Source: Providencia rettgeri (GTDB lineage Bacteria > Pseudomonadota > Gammaproteobacteria > Enterobacterales > Enterobacteriaceae). From it: DNA of 64,000 bases. The position numbers were made by a program, and so were the translations under genes. Numbering within the stretch: the first letter of the stretch is position 1; each line of letters begins with the position of its first letter. Below the pieces are notes generated by a model. It was not told the DNA's origin. It saw only the letters and a program-made list of their open reading frames with translations, and ran no database searches. The stretch is from contig UGTZ01000001.1 in assembly GCA_900455085.1 (NCBI GenBank), positions 4,060,501-4,124,500 on the forward strand. The letters run 5' to 3'. Positions 27,438-36,282 of this stretch are shown one piece after another.

Positions 27438-27829
27438 TATTTATTTCTCCAAATATAGGAATAGATCCCCTGATAATTAAAAGGAAGATTATTTATTTTT
27501 AATAATTTTTAATCCATATTATGTATATCAAATTACTTTTCTTTTAAAACATGTCTTATTTAAAAAGATGATCTTCATCATACAAATGAGCATTAATTAA
27601 ATTAATGAAAACTTAAGAGAAAATTAAGAATTAAAATCGATAGATAATAAACAATAAATAAAAATACAACATATTGATTTTAATGAAATTATAAATACAT
27701 AAGAAAGCCTTTAATTAACATTAATCTTATTAAGGTGTTTATTTTTATTATTTGTTGCATAAATAAAGAAACTCTCTAACAAATAATTGCTTTTTAATTT
27801 TCAATATTATTCTTACACAGGGGAATATT
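27438..27829. other. Divergent promoter region of metC and the lyase operon
   Basis: About 390 bp of very AT-rich DNA separates the two divergent transcripts. It must carry both promoters and perhaps sites for the LysR regulator of this cluster. I see no clear palindromic operator or CRP-like site. Confidence 0.5.
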
Positions 27830-29197
27830 ATGGGTACTAGTGTTTTTGATTCGGTATTATTAAAGAACTTATGGTCTACAGAAGAAATGCGAGCTATTTT
27901 TTCTGATAAAGTCAGAATGCAAAATTGGCTTGATTACGAAGCAGCATTAGCAATTGAACAAGCTGAATTAGGCTTGATTCCAAAGCAAGCTGCGAAGATC
28001 ATTGCTGATACAGCAAAACTGGAAAAGTTAGATATGGATTTCATCTTAGAGCAAGTGCGTTTAACTCGTCACCCACTTGTTCCAACCATCCGTGGTTTAG
28101 AACATGCTTGTCCTGAACATTTTGGTGAATACGTCCACTTTGGACCCACGACACAAGATGTTATGGACACAGGCTTAGTGCTTCAACTTAAAGAGGCTCA
28201 TAACGTTTTTTTACGTGATATCAAAATATTAGGGCGTTCTTTATTATCGTTAAGCGAAAAGCATCGCAATACACCAATGGCAGGACGAACCTTAGCCTTA
28301 CAAGCCTTACCGATTACCTTTGGACACAAAACTGCAATTTGGCTAACGGAATTAGCACGCCATTATCAACGATTAAAAGAAATCGAACCTCGCTTATTCG
28401 TTGGTAGCGTTGTTGGCGCTGTTGGAACTAAGGCCTCATTGAGCGACAAAGCAGATGAGCTTGAAGTTCGTGTATTAAATCGGCTCGGTTTAGGCACTCC
28501 TGAAATCTCTTGGCAACCCGCTCGCGACCGATTTAGTGAATATGGCATGCTGATTGGTTTAATTAGCGGCACGTTAGGAAAAATTGCCAATGAAATTTTA
28601 TTATTAGCTCACAATGAAATTGATGAACTTTCAGAGCCTTTTAGTAAAGGTCAAGTTGGCTCCTCAACGATGCCACACAAGCGTAATCCTGCCATTGTCG
28701 AAAATGCGGCATGTGTCAGTAATACATTGAAAGCTAATCTTTCAGTGCTTACCGACATGATGAAACACCAACACGAAAGAGATGGTGCGATTTGGAAGAT
28801 GGAATGGAAAGTGATGCCAGAAATGTGCCTGATGCTTTCGGTGATCTTCGATAACATGAAAACGGTATTAGAGGGATTAAACGTGCATGTCGATAAGATG
28901 CGCCAAAATTTAGATATTTTAGGTGGATTTATGCTCGCTGAGCGCGTCATGTTTGCTTTATCAGACAAAGCGGGTAAACAAACTGCCCATGAAATTGTTT
29001 ATGAAGCTTCTATGTCTGGCCAAGAAGAAGGCATCACTTTTATTGAGGCCATTAACCGTGACACGCGCATTCGTGACCATATAACGCAAGAAGAACTTGA
29101 TGCCCTATTAGATCCAACGACCTATGTGGGAAATGCTCCTGAACAAGTCACTCGAGTAATAGAACAAACCAAAGCATCCGGTTGGCTTAATGACTAA
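27830..29197 (+). CDS. Fumarase/adenylosuccinate lyase-superfamily C-N lyase
   Basis: This 455-residue enzyme has the superfamily signature GSSTMPHKRNP (about residue 283) and the catalytic-region motif GPTTQDVMDTG (about residue 106). Members eliminate fumarate (or an analogue) from substrates such as adenylosuccinate, argininosuccinate, carboxymuconate or iminodisuccinate. It is not the housekeeping purB by context: it is followed by an MmgE/PrpD gene and lies beside a dicarboxylate carrier. ISD (iminodisuccinate) lyase with its PrpD-family epimerase is one pathway that fits. The specific substrate is not determinable here. Confidence 0.82.
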   Translation: MGTSVFDSVLLKNLWSTEEMRAIFSDKVRMQNWLDYEAALAIEQAELGLIPKQAAKIIADTAKLEKLDMDFILEQVRLTRHPLVPTIRGLEHACPEHFGEYVHFGPTTQDVMDTGLVLQLKEAHNVFLRDIKILGRSLLSLSEKHRNTPMAGRTLALQALPITFGHKTAIWLTELARHYQRLKEIEPRLFVGSVVGAVGTKASLSDKADELEVRVLNRLGLGTPEISWQPARDRFSEYGMLIGLISGTLGKIANEILLLAHNEIDELSEPFSKGQVGSSTMPHKRNPAIVENAACVSNTLKANLSVLTDMMKHQHERDGAIWKMEWKVMPEMCLMLSVIFDNMKTVLEGLNVHVDKMRQNLDILGGFMLAERVMFALSDKAGKQTAHEIVYEASMSGQEEGITFIEAINRDTRIRDHITQEELDALLDPTTYVGNAPEQVTRVIEQTKASGWLND

Positions 29198-29231
29198 TTC
29201 ATTTTAGCAAAGTTTAAATCTTTACTTTCTT

Positions 29232-29256
29232 AAAGCCAGTCAAGTGCTGGCTTTTT
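29232..29256 (+). terminator. Terminator/attenuator between lyase and MmgE/PrpD genes
   Basis: An 8-bp stem (29232-29239 with 29247-29254) with a T-run lies in the 77-bp gap. Some transcripts should stop here, giving lower expression of the second gene or requiring its own promoter. Confidence 0.65.
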
Positions 29257-29274
29257 CATTCACCGGAGGTATCT

Positions 29275-30654
29275 ATGACATTAAGCCAACAGCTAAGCCA
29301 ATTTATCACATCCCTATCATTTTCTGATATTCCACCGCAGGTTGTTGAACGCGCCAAATATCATTTACTCGATACATTAGGCGTTGCACTTGCCGGAAGT
29401 CTCCAACAAAGTGCAACACAATGCCGTAAGGGAGTCGCTTATTTACCTGATCATCAAGGAAAAATTCCAATTTGGGGAAGTAACCAAACCGTTTCAACTA
29501 CCACCGCCGCTTTAGTAAATGGTATTTCTGCACATGCATTAGATTTTGATGATACACACACCGACTCAATCACTCACGGTAGTGCCGTACTTACCCCTAT
29601 CGCCTTTGCACTCGGCGAACATTTACAAGCAACAACGCAAGAGCTCATTACTGCATGGATTATTGGCTGGGAAGTTGCTGCCAGAGTGGGATTAGCAAGC
29701 CACAGCGGGTTCCATCAACGCGGCTTCCATTCTACAGCCATAGCCGGTATTTTTGGATCGACAGCTTGTGCATCTTCATTACTTAAATTAACTCGGGAAC
29801 AAACGGTTCATGCTCTTGGACTAACAGGAAGCCAAGCCAGTGGTGTTGCTGAATACCTAACCAATAGCTCGTCTGCAAAATGTTTTCATGCGGGCTGGGC
29901 TGCGCAATCAGGCATTATTGCAGCTTGTTTAGCTAAAGGCGGAATGACAGGGCCAGAAACTATTTTTGAAGGGCGCTATAGCCTGTACCAAACACATGGT
30001 CTTCGTGAAAATGCGCATCCAGAGCAAGTCACCCAAGACTTAGGTAATGTTTGGCAGTTAATGAATGTTTCCATTAAACCCTATCCTGCTTGCCATTTTG
30101 CTCATGCCACTGTCGATTGTGGGAGACGATTATTACAACAAGGAATAACCCTCGAGCAAATTGCTAAAGTAGAATGCGTTGTCGATCCCGTTGCAGCTGC
30201 CTTAATTTGTGAGCCACCAGAACAAAAATGGGCTCCTCAGAGTGCCTATGCAGCGAAATTTAGCCTCCCGTGGTTGTTTGCCGCAGGCTTTATCGAAGAC
30301 AAATTAACATTAAGTTTGCTCTCAGCCCAAAATTTACAGCGAACAGATATCCAAAACCTCGCGAAAAAAGTCAGTTATCGTTATCCCACTGAAAATGAAA
30401 TTCCTTTTCCAACCTATTTTCCCGGCTTAATTTTTGTCACATTAACTAATGGTGAAACAATAACGGAACGATTAGATATCCAATACGGTAACCCACAAAA
30501 TCCAATGTCGTTGGAGGATATTGTGAGCAAATTTTATGACAATGCAGAGTTGGTAATGAAAAATGAACAAGCTGCACAGCTTGCTAAAAGTGTATTGTCC
30601 TTCGAAACGAAAACTATACCGGCTATCACACAGTTATTGCGTGTTGGTATTTAA
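29275..30654 (+). CDS. MmgE/PrpD-family protein
   Basis: This 459-residue protein matches the MmgE/PrpD fold family: YHLLDTLGVALAG near the N-terminus, ALDFDDTHTDSITHG (about residue 90), and SIKPYPACHFAHATVD (about residue 265). The family includes 2-methylcitrate dehydratase, cis-aconitate decarboxylase and iminodisuccinate epimerase. A strong GGAGGT ribosome site precedes the ATG. Absence of prpB/C/E genes argues against the methylcitrate cycle; association with a C-N lyase favours an epimerase or dehydratase acting on an aminodicarboxylate, which is inference. Confidence 0.85.
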   Translation: MTLSQQLSQFITSLSFSDIPPQVVERAKYHLLDTLGVALAGSLQQSATQCRKGVAYLPDHQGKIPIWGSNQTVSTTTAALVNGISAHALDFDDTHTDSITHGSAVLTPIAFALGEHLQATTQELITAWIIGWEVAARVGLASHSGFHQRGFHSTAIAGIFGSTACASSLLKLTREQTVHALGLTGSQASGVAEYLTNSSSAKCFHAGWAAQSGIIAACLAKGGMTGPETIFEGRYSLYQTHGLRENAHPEQVTQDLGNVWQLMNVSIKPYPACHFAHATVDCGRRLLQQGITLEQIAKVECVVDPVAAALICEPPEQKWAPQSAYAAKFSLPWLFAAGFIEDKLTLSLLSAQNLQRTDIQNLAKKVSYRYPTENEIPFPTYFPGLIFVTLTNGETITERLDIQYGNPQNPMSLEDIVSKFYDNAELVMKNEQAAQLAKSVLSFETKTIPAITQLLRVGI

Positions 30655-30670
30655 TAATACCGACTAACGA

Positions 30671-30699
30671 ATAGAAGCCCACACTAAATGGGCTTCTAT
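30671..30699. terminator. Bidirectional terminator
   Basis: An 11-bp perfect stem (30671-30681 with 30689-30699) followed by TTTTTATTT on the plus strand lies between the convergent MmgE/PrpD gene and the DapA-family gene. Confidence 0.85.
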
Positions 30700-30714
30700 T
30701 TTTATTTCCCCTTA

Positions 30715-31599
30715 TTATTCATTTAACTGAGCAATAATTTGCTGTAAATGAGCAATAGCAACATCATTGAGAGGTTCTTGTGGAAGGATCGGGTCACCAA
30801 CATTAAATCCTTGAATGTTTAAAGATGCTTTAATACACGACGCTAATGCATATTGCGTAAAAGCTTCGTTGATTTGCCACATTTCTTTCTGTTTTTCTAA
30901 CGCTGTATCCCAATCCCCTCTAGTAGCCAACTCATATAGTTCAACACATTGTTTTGGCAATACACAGGCAGGACCCGCCATCCAGCCCACGCCACCTAAT
31001 TTAATGACTAATAAAGGAATATGAGCTGAAGCACTAAAAATTTTAACTCGCTCACCGAAGGTGTTGAGCATCGTTAATAACCTTCCAGTATTACTCGATG
31101 CATCTTTAACATATTCGATATTAGGGATATAGCTTAATTCATTCAAAAGAGAAATTGACAGCACATCCCCTAATAAACCAGGATTGGTATAGACCGTCAT
31201 CGATTTTTCAGGAAAAGACTCTGCTATTGTCTGGAAATAACTCAATTGAGCTTTGTCACTCAGAGGGTACATTTTTTGGGATATCAGTACCATACCATCC
31301 ACACCTAACTTGGCATATTGCTCTGCTTGTGAACACGCATCTGATGTTGAGAAACCGGCGACCCCCGCTAATACGGGTACCCGCCCCGCGGCTTGATCAA
31401 CCGTAATGCGAACGACTTCATTTCGCAATTCTTGTGACAAATATGCGTATTCACCTGTACTCCCTAACGGACTCAACCCGTGAACTCCGCTCGAAATAAG
31501 ATGTTCAATTAGATGACGAAGGGATGATTCAAGAATAACCCCTTTAGCTTGGTCAACTGGTGAAACAAGATAAGGAAAAATACCGTGAAAATGGGTCAT
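30715..31599 (-). CDS. DapA-family class I aldolase/lyase
   Basis: This 294-residue TIM-barrel enzyme resembles dihydrodipicolinate synthase/N-acetylneuraminate lyase: GSTGEYAYLS near the N-terminus, the YTNPGLLG Tyr motif and the Schiff-base Lys in YVKDASSNT. The ATG at 31597-31599 (MTHFHGIFPY) is more family-like than that two codons upstream. It is read convergently to the PrpD gene and away from the LysR gene start, in line with it (9 bp between a lysR stop and this start region), so lysR and this gene may be one transcript. The substrate is unknown; a keto-acid aldolase role is possible. Confidence 0.82.
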   Translation of the reverse strand: MTHFHGIFPYLVSPVDQAKGVILESSLRHLIEHLISSGVHGLSPLGSTGEYAYLSQELRNEVVRITVDQAAGRVPVLAGVAGFSTSDACSQAEQYAKLGVDGMVLISQKMYPLSDKAQLSYFQTIAESFPEKSMTVYTNPGLLGDVLSISLLNELSYIPNIEYVKDASSNTGRLLTMLNTFGERVKIFSASAHIPLLVIKLGGVGWMAGPACVLPKQCVELYELATRGDWDTALEKQKEMWQINEAFTQYALASCIKASLNIQGFNVGDPILPQEPLNDVAIAHLQQIIAQLNE

Positions 31600-31613
31600 A
31601 ATCACTCCTAATT

Positions 31614-32539
31614 TTAGTTGTTATGGGAGATAACGTCTGTTTGTTCATTTTTTAATGAGTTAAAAAGAATTTGGGCGGCTTTAGTTGGGCTTTTTGAGTT
31701 GAGGTACAAGTTATATCGAATTGCCGGAAGTGCTGGTAACCCTTCATCTTCACCGAGTATGCGTAAATCCTCCCCAGAAAGTTCAATTGAACGCGCCATA
31801 ATGCCCAATCCCGCCCTAACTGCAGCACGTGCACCAGATAATGTTGTTGCCATGTACGCAATTCGCCAAGGTATTTGCTGTTGATCGAGGTGATTGATCA
31901 TCATCTCACGGTAAGTGCTCGGTTCATCTAGCACAACTAATGGCAGTGGCTGCTCTAAATTAAAGGTAAAATGCTTCCCGCAATACCATAGCGAAGGGAA
32001 ACACGTAAAACAATTTTAGGGTAACCAACATGTTCCTCGGTTGAAATGGCCAAATCGAGTTCATTATCCTCTAACATTGACATAAGAAATGGGCTACGTT
32101 TGACAATAATATCCATGATCAAATTTGGATAAGCCCCTGAAAATCTGGCTAGTAAATCAGGTAATATGGTATTCGCTGTGTCATCTGGCGAACCAATTTT
32201 TAATACCCCGTCAATTTCTTCATAAACTAGCGATAAACATGCCTCATCATTAAGCCGCAGAATACGACGGGCATAGCTCAATAGTTGTGTACCAGAATCC
32301 GTCAATGCTTTATTTCTGCCTTGCCGCACAAATAATTCCTTGCCAATGAGTGACTCCAACCTTTGCATTTGTTGACTCACCGCTGATTGCGTTCGGCAAA
32401 CAGATTCTGCAGCGGCGGCAAAAGTTGCACCATCAACAACCGCAATAAAAGTACGAAGTAAATCAAGCTCCAAATTAAAAATAGGGCGTTTAGCAGCTGG
32501 CATTTTAGTTATCTCTTTTCTTAAGGTATAAGATATCAT
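31614..32539 (-). CDS. LysR-family transcriptional regulator (frame broken once)
   Basis: The two open pieces form one regulator of about 308 residues: a winged HTH (LRTFIAVVDGATFAAAAESV, TQSAVSQQMQRLE, about residues 20-80) and a substrate-binding domain (LKIGSPDDTA onward). The frame changes at about 31990-31993; one missing base there turns the expected VSLPLWYCGKHFTF into a premature stop. It is likely to be a consensus error. It lies next to the DapA-family gene and probably controls this metabolic cluster; the start may be the internal Met of MPAAKRPIFN (32506). Confidence 0.78.
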
Positions 32540-32665
32540 TAAACAAGAGTGTTTAATTTACATACTAAGAAAAAAGCCTTAAAGAATCTATGTTAGAGCT
32601 CAATTGTTTGGCTCTAAATTGTAGCTACTTAATAATAAATTTGACCACTTGAATATCCGCCATAA

Positions 32666-33212
32666 CACGTTAATCTTGCAGAATTAAGAAAACAAAAAAC
32701 CGTCGAAGAGCAGCGTAGCAGTAAAGACTTCTTAAGCACTAGCAGTGAACACACTATCCAACACGATGAAACCACTCGTGAAAAAGGCAGCTTGCTCAGT
32801 GGCGAAAAAGTTACCATTACCACAGGGAATGACCTGACCGTCAAAGGCTCCTCGGTGGTGGCAGAGAATGATGTCAGCTTAACCGCTGGCAACAATGTCG
32901 ATATCACCGCAGATAACAAACTGCATGTAGGCGGAGCTGATCTGATTGCTCAAAAAGACTTAAACTTCACGGGCGATAGCGTCCAAATCGACCCGGGCTA
33001 TGATGCCAAACAACAAGAGGTCAGCGTCGGGGCGGCTACAAGGCCTGGCAGGTGATAATTTAGCAGGTGCATTGGCAAATACCTCGTCGCCGTACTTAGC
33101 GACATTGATAAAACAGCAAGTAGATGAAGATAATAAAGCCGCGAATACCATGGCATATGCTGCGTTATGCGCTGTTATTGCTAAGCTAAATAATCAATCC
33201 GCTGCTGCGGGT
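32666..33212 (+). pseudogene. CdiA/filamentous hemagglutinin remnant
   Basis: Two fragments in different frames resemble internal parts of CdiA-type contact-dependent inhibition proteins. The first (32666-33055) holds hemagglutinin repeats (EKVTITTGNDLTVKGSSV, NNVDITADNK, DSVQIDPGYDAKQ). The second (33010-33212) matches the segment before the VENN motif (GLQGLAGDNLAGALANTS, ANTMAYAALCAVIAKL). They are joined by a large deletion; signal, receptor-binding region, VENN, toxin and immunity parts are all missing. It has no start codon of its own. A repetitive intergenic element follows directly. Confidence 0.8.
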
Positions 33213-33255
33213 AGATTGTGCCATATTCTTTATCCTCTCACCTCTGAGCAAGCAT

Positions 33256-33379
33256 ATACTCTAAATAATTCGGATTACGTGTAGGCAGCTAGTGAAGATA
33301 GCCGAGGAGCATAGATAACTATGTGACTCGGATAGCTGAACGAAGCCAACAACCATGTAATTCGAAGTATGACGAATAT
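33256..33379. repeat. Palindromic intergenic repeat element, copy 1
   Basis: About 124 bp that starts ATACTCTAAATAATTCG and ends GAAGTATGACGAATAT, the two ends being partly inverted repeats. The second copy at 53094-53196 has the same ends (ATACCCTAAATAATTC and GAAGTATGACGGGTAT). Similar non-coding elements are spread in intergenic regions of many Enterobacterales. It sits between the cdiA remnant and the att duplication. Confidence 0.7.
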
Positions 33380-33532
33380 ACATTCATTATCGAAGCGACG
33401 TATATACTCACTCGGAGGTTAATGTGGGTTGAGTTAAGTTGACATGCATTGACTGAAAACGCGGGGGAAGCCTTGCAAACACTGGGTTTTAGATACAAAA
33501 AAGACGTCGATTGACGTCTCTTGATGTTCTTA

Positions 33533-33552
33533 TGGTGCGAAGGCCGGACTCG
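33533..33552. repeat. Duplicated attachment core of the tRNA-Leu island (distal end)
   Basis: Twenty bases TGGTGCGAAGGCCGGACTCG match the 3' end of tRNA-Leu (45866-45886) apart from one missing C. The similarity extends leftwards: 33405-33532 matches 45735-45865, including the tRNA terminator GACGTC-GACGTC. This marks the far end of an island of about 12.3 kb inserted in the tRNA gene. Confidence 0.8.
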
Positions 33553-33715
33553 CAAATAAAGACTAACAACATGAAATTTAAATAATATATTTTTAGTAAT
33601 TATTTTTATACCCGTAAATGTACCCGTAGTGAAAACATTGCATTGATAGATATAAAAATTAGGGCAACCTTGGTTTATACTTTGTCAGCCTAAAACATGC
33701 TAATAAGTCAAAACC

Positions 33716-33910
33716 ATGAAAATGATAAACGAGCTCAGAAAAGAAGCATCAAAACTTCGAGAACTACTTAACAACTGTGATACATCACAGTACGAAATAT
33801 TATCGAACATCTTAGTCACTTCAATCGTTATCTATTCTTTCATTAAAAAAAGATCACTATCCTTAGTATTGTTTAATTTTAATTTAGCATGTATAACGGA
33901 TAACAAATAA
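33716..33910 (+). CDS. Hypothetical 64-residue protein
   Basis: A short ORF at the island end, beginning MKMINELRKEASKLREL, with a helical N-terminal half and a hydrophobic segment (ILVTSIVIYSF). There is no clear ribosome site. I do not recognise it; it may be a remnant or chance ORF. Confidence 0.25.
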   Translation: MKMINELRKEASKLRELLNNCDTSQYEILSNILVTSIVIYSFIKKRSLSLVLFNFNLACITDNK

Positions 33911-33974
33911 AAGTTTATATAGGAGAAGGCTTTAGGAGGGTTACCTATACCAAAACCATCTATATTTGTTGCTA

Positions 33975-34352
33975 TTACCATGTAAAGGTGTATGAACCCT
34001 TGTCTGTATTCACGATTAATTCAAGAGGTTTACATTGGGTGTATGACGAATTACTCGGACTGGTAAATGTGTAGGACTGACCAAACTTGAGTTTGGCATT
34101 CGTATTCTGCCCTCGGTCATTGGTCGAAATCAGGCAGTTATTGCGGTTCAAGACTAATGACTGCAATGTAATATTGTCATCAAGACTGGTAATGGTATAA
34201 CGCCATATTGGGAAAGCAACGTTTCCAGCACGAAGTTCATCGCCTTTAGCATCGACCTTTATCGGTAAATTAGCGGCGAACGACGTTGTACTATAAAGTA
34301 AAAGACTGCTCACAAACAGAATAGGACGAATGCAATTATTGAATTTCATCAT
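33975..34352 (-). CDS. Secreted hypothetical protein with signal peptide
   Basis: This 125-residue protein has a clear signal peptide (hydrophobic residues 9-22, cleavage after SFA), so it is periplasmic or secreted, with two cysteines (NNCLIST and TQCKPL) that could form a disulfide in the mature 100 residues. The rest is predicted beta-rich by eye. I do not recognise a family. It lies alone on the minus strand within the island, with a plausible ribosome site (GAAGG) upstream. A periplasmic immunity or inhibitor role is conceivable but has no sequence support. Confidence 0.6.
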   Translation of the reverse strand: MMKFNNCIRPILFVSSLLLYSTTSFAANLPIKVDAKGDELRAGNVAFPIWRYTITSLDDNITLQSLVLNRNNCLISTNDRGQNTNAKLKFGQSYTFTSPSNSSYTQCKPLELIVNTDKGSYTFTW

Positions 34353-34686
34353 AAAAACCTTCTATAAAAATAATGGGAATAAAAAGTGAGACGCTTACTT
34401 AGGTCAATGTGCTTTTCCTGGCGTTAACGGAATAATGAATACAGTAAAATTTTTATTTTTGATTCTTGTTATTCAACATTTCAGGTAAATGTTTAATGAA
34501 ATAAATGGCAAAATTAAAAACTCCAGAAAAGAGTGATTTAATAATGTTAGGGAATTTAAAGGCGATAGGTAGAAAAATAATAAGGAATAATAAAAATAAA
34601 ATAATATGCATAGCTCTAATCCTGATATAAAGAAAAAGAGCCAGTCAAATTCATGGCTCTGTAGTTATTAAATAAAACAGAGGTAA

Positions 34687-34815
34687 TTAAGATAAAGATT
34701 CGCGTTGTTTTCTTCTCATCCATTTATTGTAATAATCAGAATGCTCTTCATCACGTCCTCCTGTTTCTTCAATCCAATCATCATATTCTGGGCTATCTTC
34801 AAAGCGTTCTGACAT
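34687..34815 (-). CDS. Hypothetical acidic 42-residue protein
   Basis: The ORF begins MSERFEDSPEYDDWIEETG and ends KQRESLS, with GAGGAAA eight bases before the ATG. The N-terminal half is strongly acidic and the C-terminal part basic (KWMRRKQR). I do not recognise it. The good ribosome site, biased composition and stop-free reading support translation, but it is short. Confidence 0.5.
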   Translation of the reverse strand: MSERFEDSPEYDDWIEETGGRDEEHSDYYNKWMRRKQRESLS

Positions 34816-35129
34816 AGTGATTTCCTCTAAAGTGAATTATCTCAATTAAATTTGATAGCGATATGTGCTGTCGTGAATAGCTTAAAAGAATCTGGTTGGT
34901 ATTTAAAATCGTTATAAACGATCGAATTCAATAAATTGATCTGTAAAATCTATCACAAAAACGATTGATAATTTATTATTGATAGCTTTAATCTATTGAT
35001 AGTGAATAAACCGATCGTTAATACAGATCAATGAATAATGGTGGTTATGAATAAATGAATAGTTTCATGGCAGTAGGTCTGGGTAATAATATCGGTTAAG
35101 TTTGGATGAAATAGGTTATTGAGATAAAG
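34816..35129. other. Repeat-rich intergenic region upstream of the zinc-ribbon gene
   Basis: No gene seen. Short repeated motifs are clustered at 34900-35035: TATTGATAG occurs twice directly, CTATCA on the other strand, plus ATCGTT-ATA-AACGAT and GATCGTTAAT. They look like binding sites or iterons, but the number is small and the DNA AT-rich. Confidence 0.4.
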
Positions 35130-36052
35130 ATGGTTATTATGATGCACCTTGATTTACCCAAAAATGCAGGTTTTGCTTTACGTCATGCTCCATCGGAACA
35201 ACAACAGGCTTTTCTTGCCGTGATTGAAAATTGGTCGAGTAATGTGGGCCAAAGTACCCAATCCTATTCTGCGCAGCTTAAAGCCAAAATTGAGCAAATG
35301 GTGGCCGTATGGGGCGGTATATGGCTCAATCCTAAAGACGACCACCAGAAACTAAAGCTGCAATGTGCTCAAGGGCATCTTATCAATGCCCATCCATTCT
35401 CTTTACGGCAAGGTGTATGGTGCGCGCAATGCTATATTGACAGTAAGCGGTATTCGATTGCCATAATGCAGACATGGGCGGCTCAGCGTCAGGGAATCTG
35501 CCTGTCAACGGCGTACATTAATTCCAACTCAAAACTCACTTGGCAATGCGAACAGAGCCACACTTGGGAGGCTTCGGCGGATTCGGTCAAGATGGGACGG
35601 TGGTATCCTCAGTGCTTACGCGTTCAACAGCAAGCGCAATATCTTGCAGAGATAAAGGCCATGGCGAAAGCGCGTGGGGAGAATGTTTATCCGATAAATA
35701 CATTCATACTAAAAGTAAACTCAAATTACGTTGTGTTCACGGTCATGAATGGGAAATCTCGCCGCATATTACGCGTAATGCTCAAGGCTCATGGTGTCCT
35801 GTTTGCCCGATTGAGGCGATGCGAGGCTCATTGGTAGAGTTGCAGTCTATTGCCGCCGAGCGAGGCGGACAGTGTTTGGCAACAGTTTATACGACAGCGA
35901 ATGATAAGGTGGGTTGGCTATGTGCACGGGGGCATGTTTGGTATACCACGCCAGCACATGTGAAAGACGGTACTTGGTGCCCTGAGTGTGTTTACTTATC
36001 ATTGTGTCGAAGTGATAAAACTCGGAAAAAATATTTACCTCAAAAGAAATAG
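35130..36052 (+). CDS. Multi-zinc-ribbon protein upstream of VgrG (frame broken once)
   Basis: The two overlapping open pieces form one protein of about 307 residues with four copies of a C-x2-GHxW...GxWCPxC module: QCAQGHLINAH..WCAQC, QCEQSHTWEA..WYPQC, RCVHGHEWEI..WCPVC and LCARGHVWYT..WCPEC. Each resembles a treble-clef/zinc-ribbon repeat; the second has lost one Cys (Tyr) and the Gly. The frame shifts at a G4 run (35676-35679) where one G more restores continuity (ARGGECLSDKY). It lies 230 bp before vgrG on the island. Such repeats occur in nuclease-associated and DNA-binding proteins; the role here is unknown. Confidence 0.7.
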
Positions 36053-36282
36053 TCACGAGCGTCGCCAGTTGTGAACGGGCGTTGTGACGATTTAATCATC
36101 ATACGAGTTGTTACTTTCGGATTAATCTTTTTTATGTGGAATTCGTCAATTTATTTCATGTTTAGTATGTTTTTTGTTGAACGTTAATGTTAGCGTAACC
36201 GAAATAAATGCTATTTATCTTGGTCTCGCTTGAGGTTTGATTATCGGGCGTAACCCATGAAATAACCTCAAAAGGACATTCA

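Noticed and set aside
32792..33055. Intact small hemagglutinin-like gene
   Set aside because: It is an internal CdiA fragment that only appears to start at a TTG; homology continues upstream without a start and downstream in another frame.
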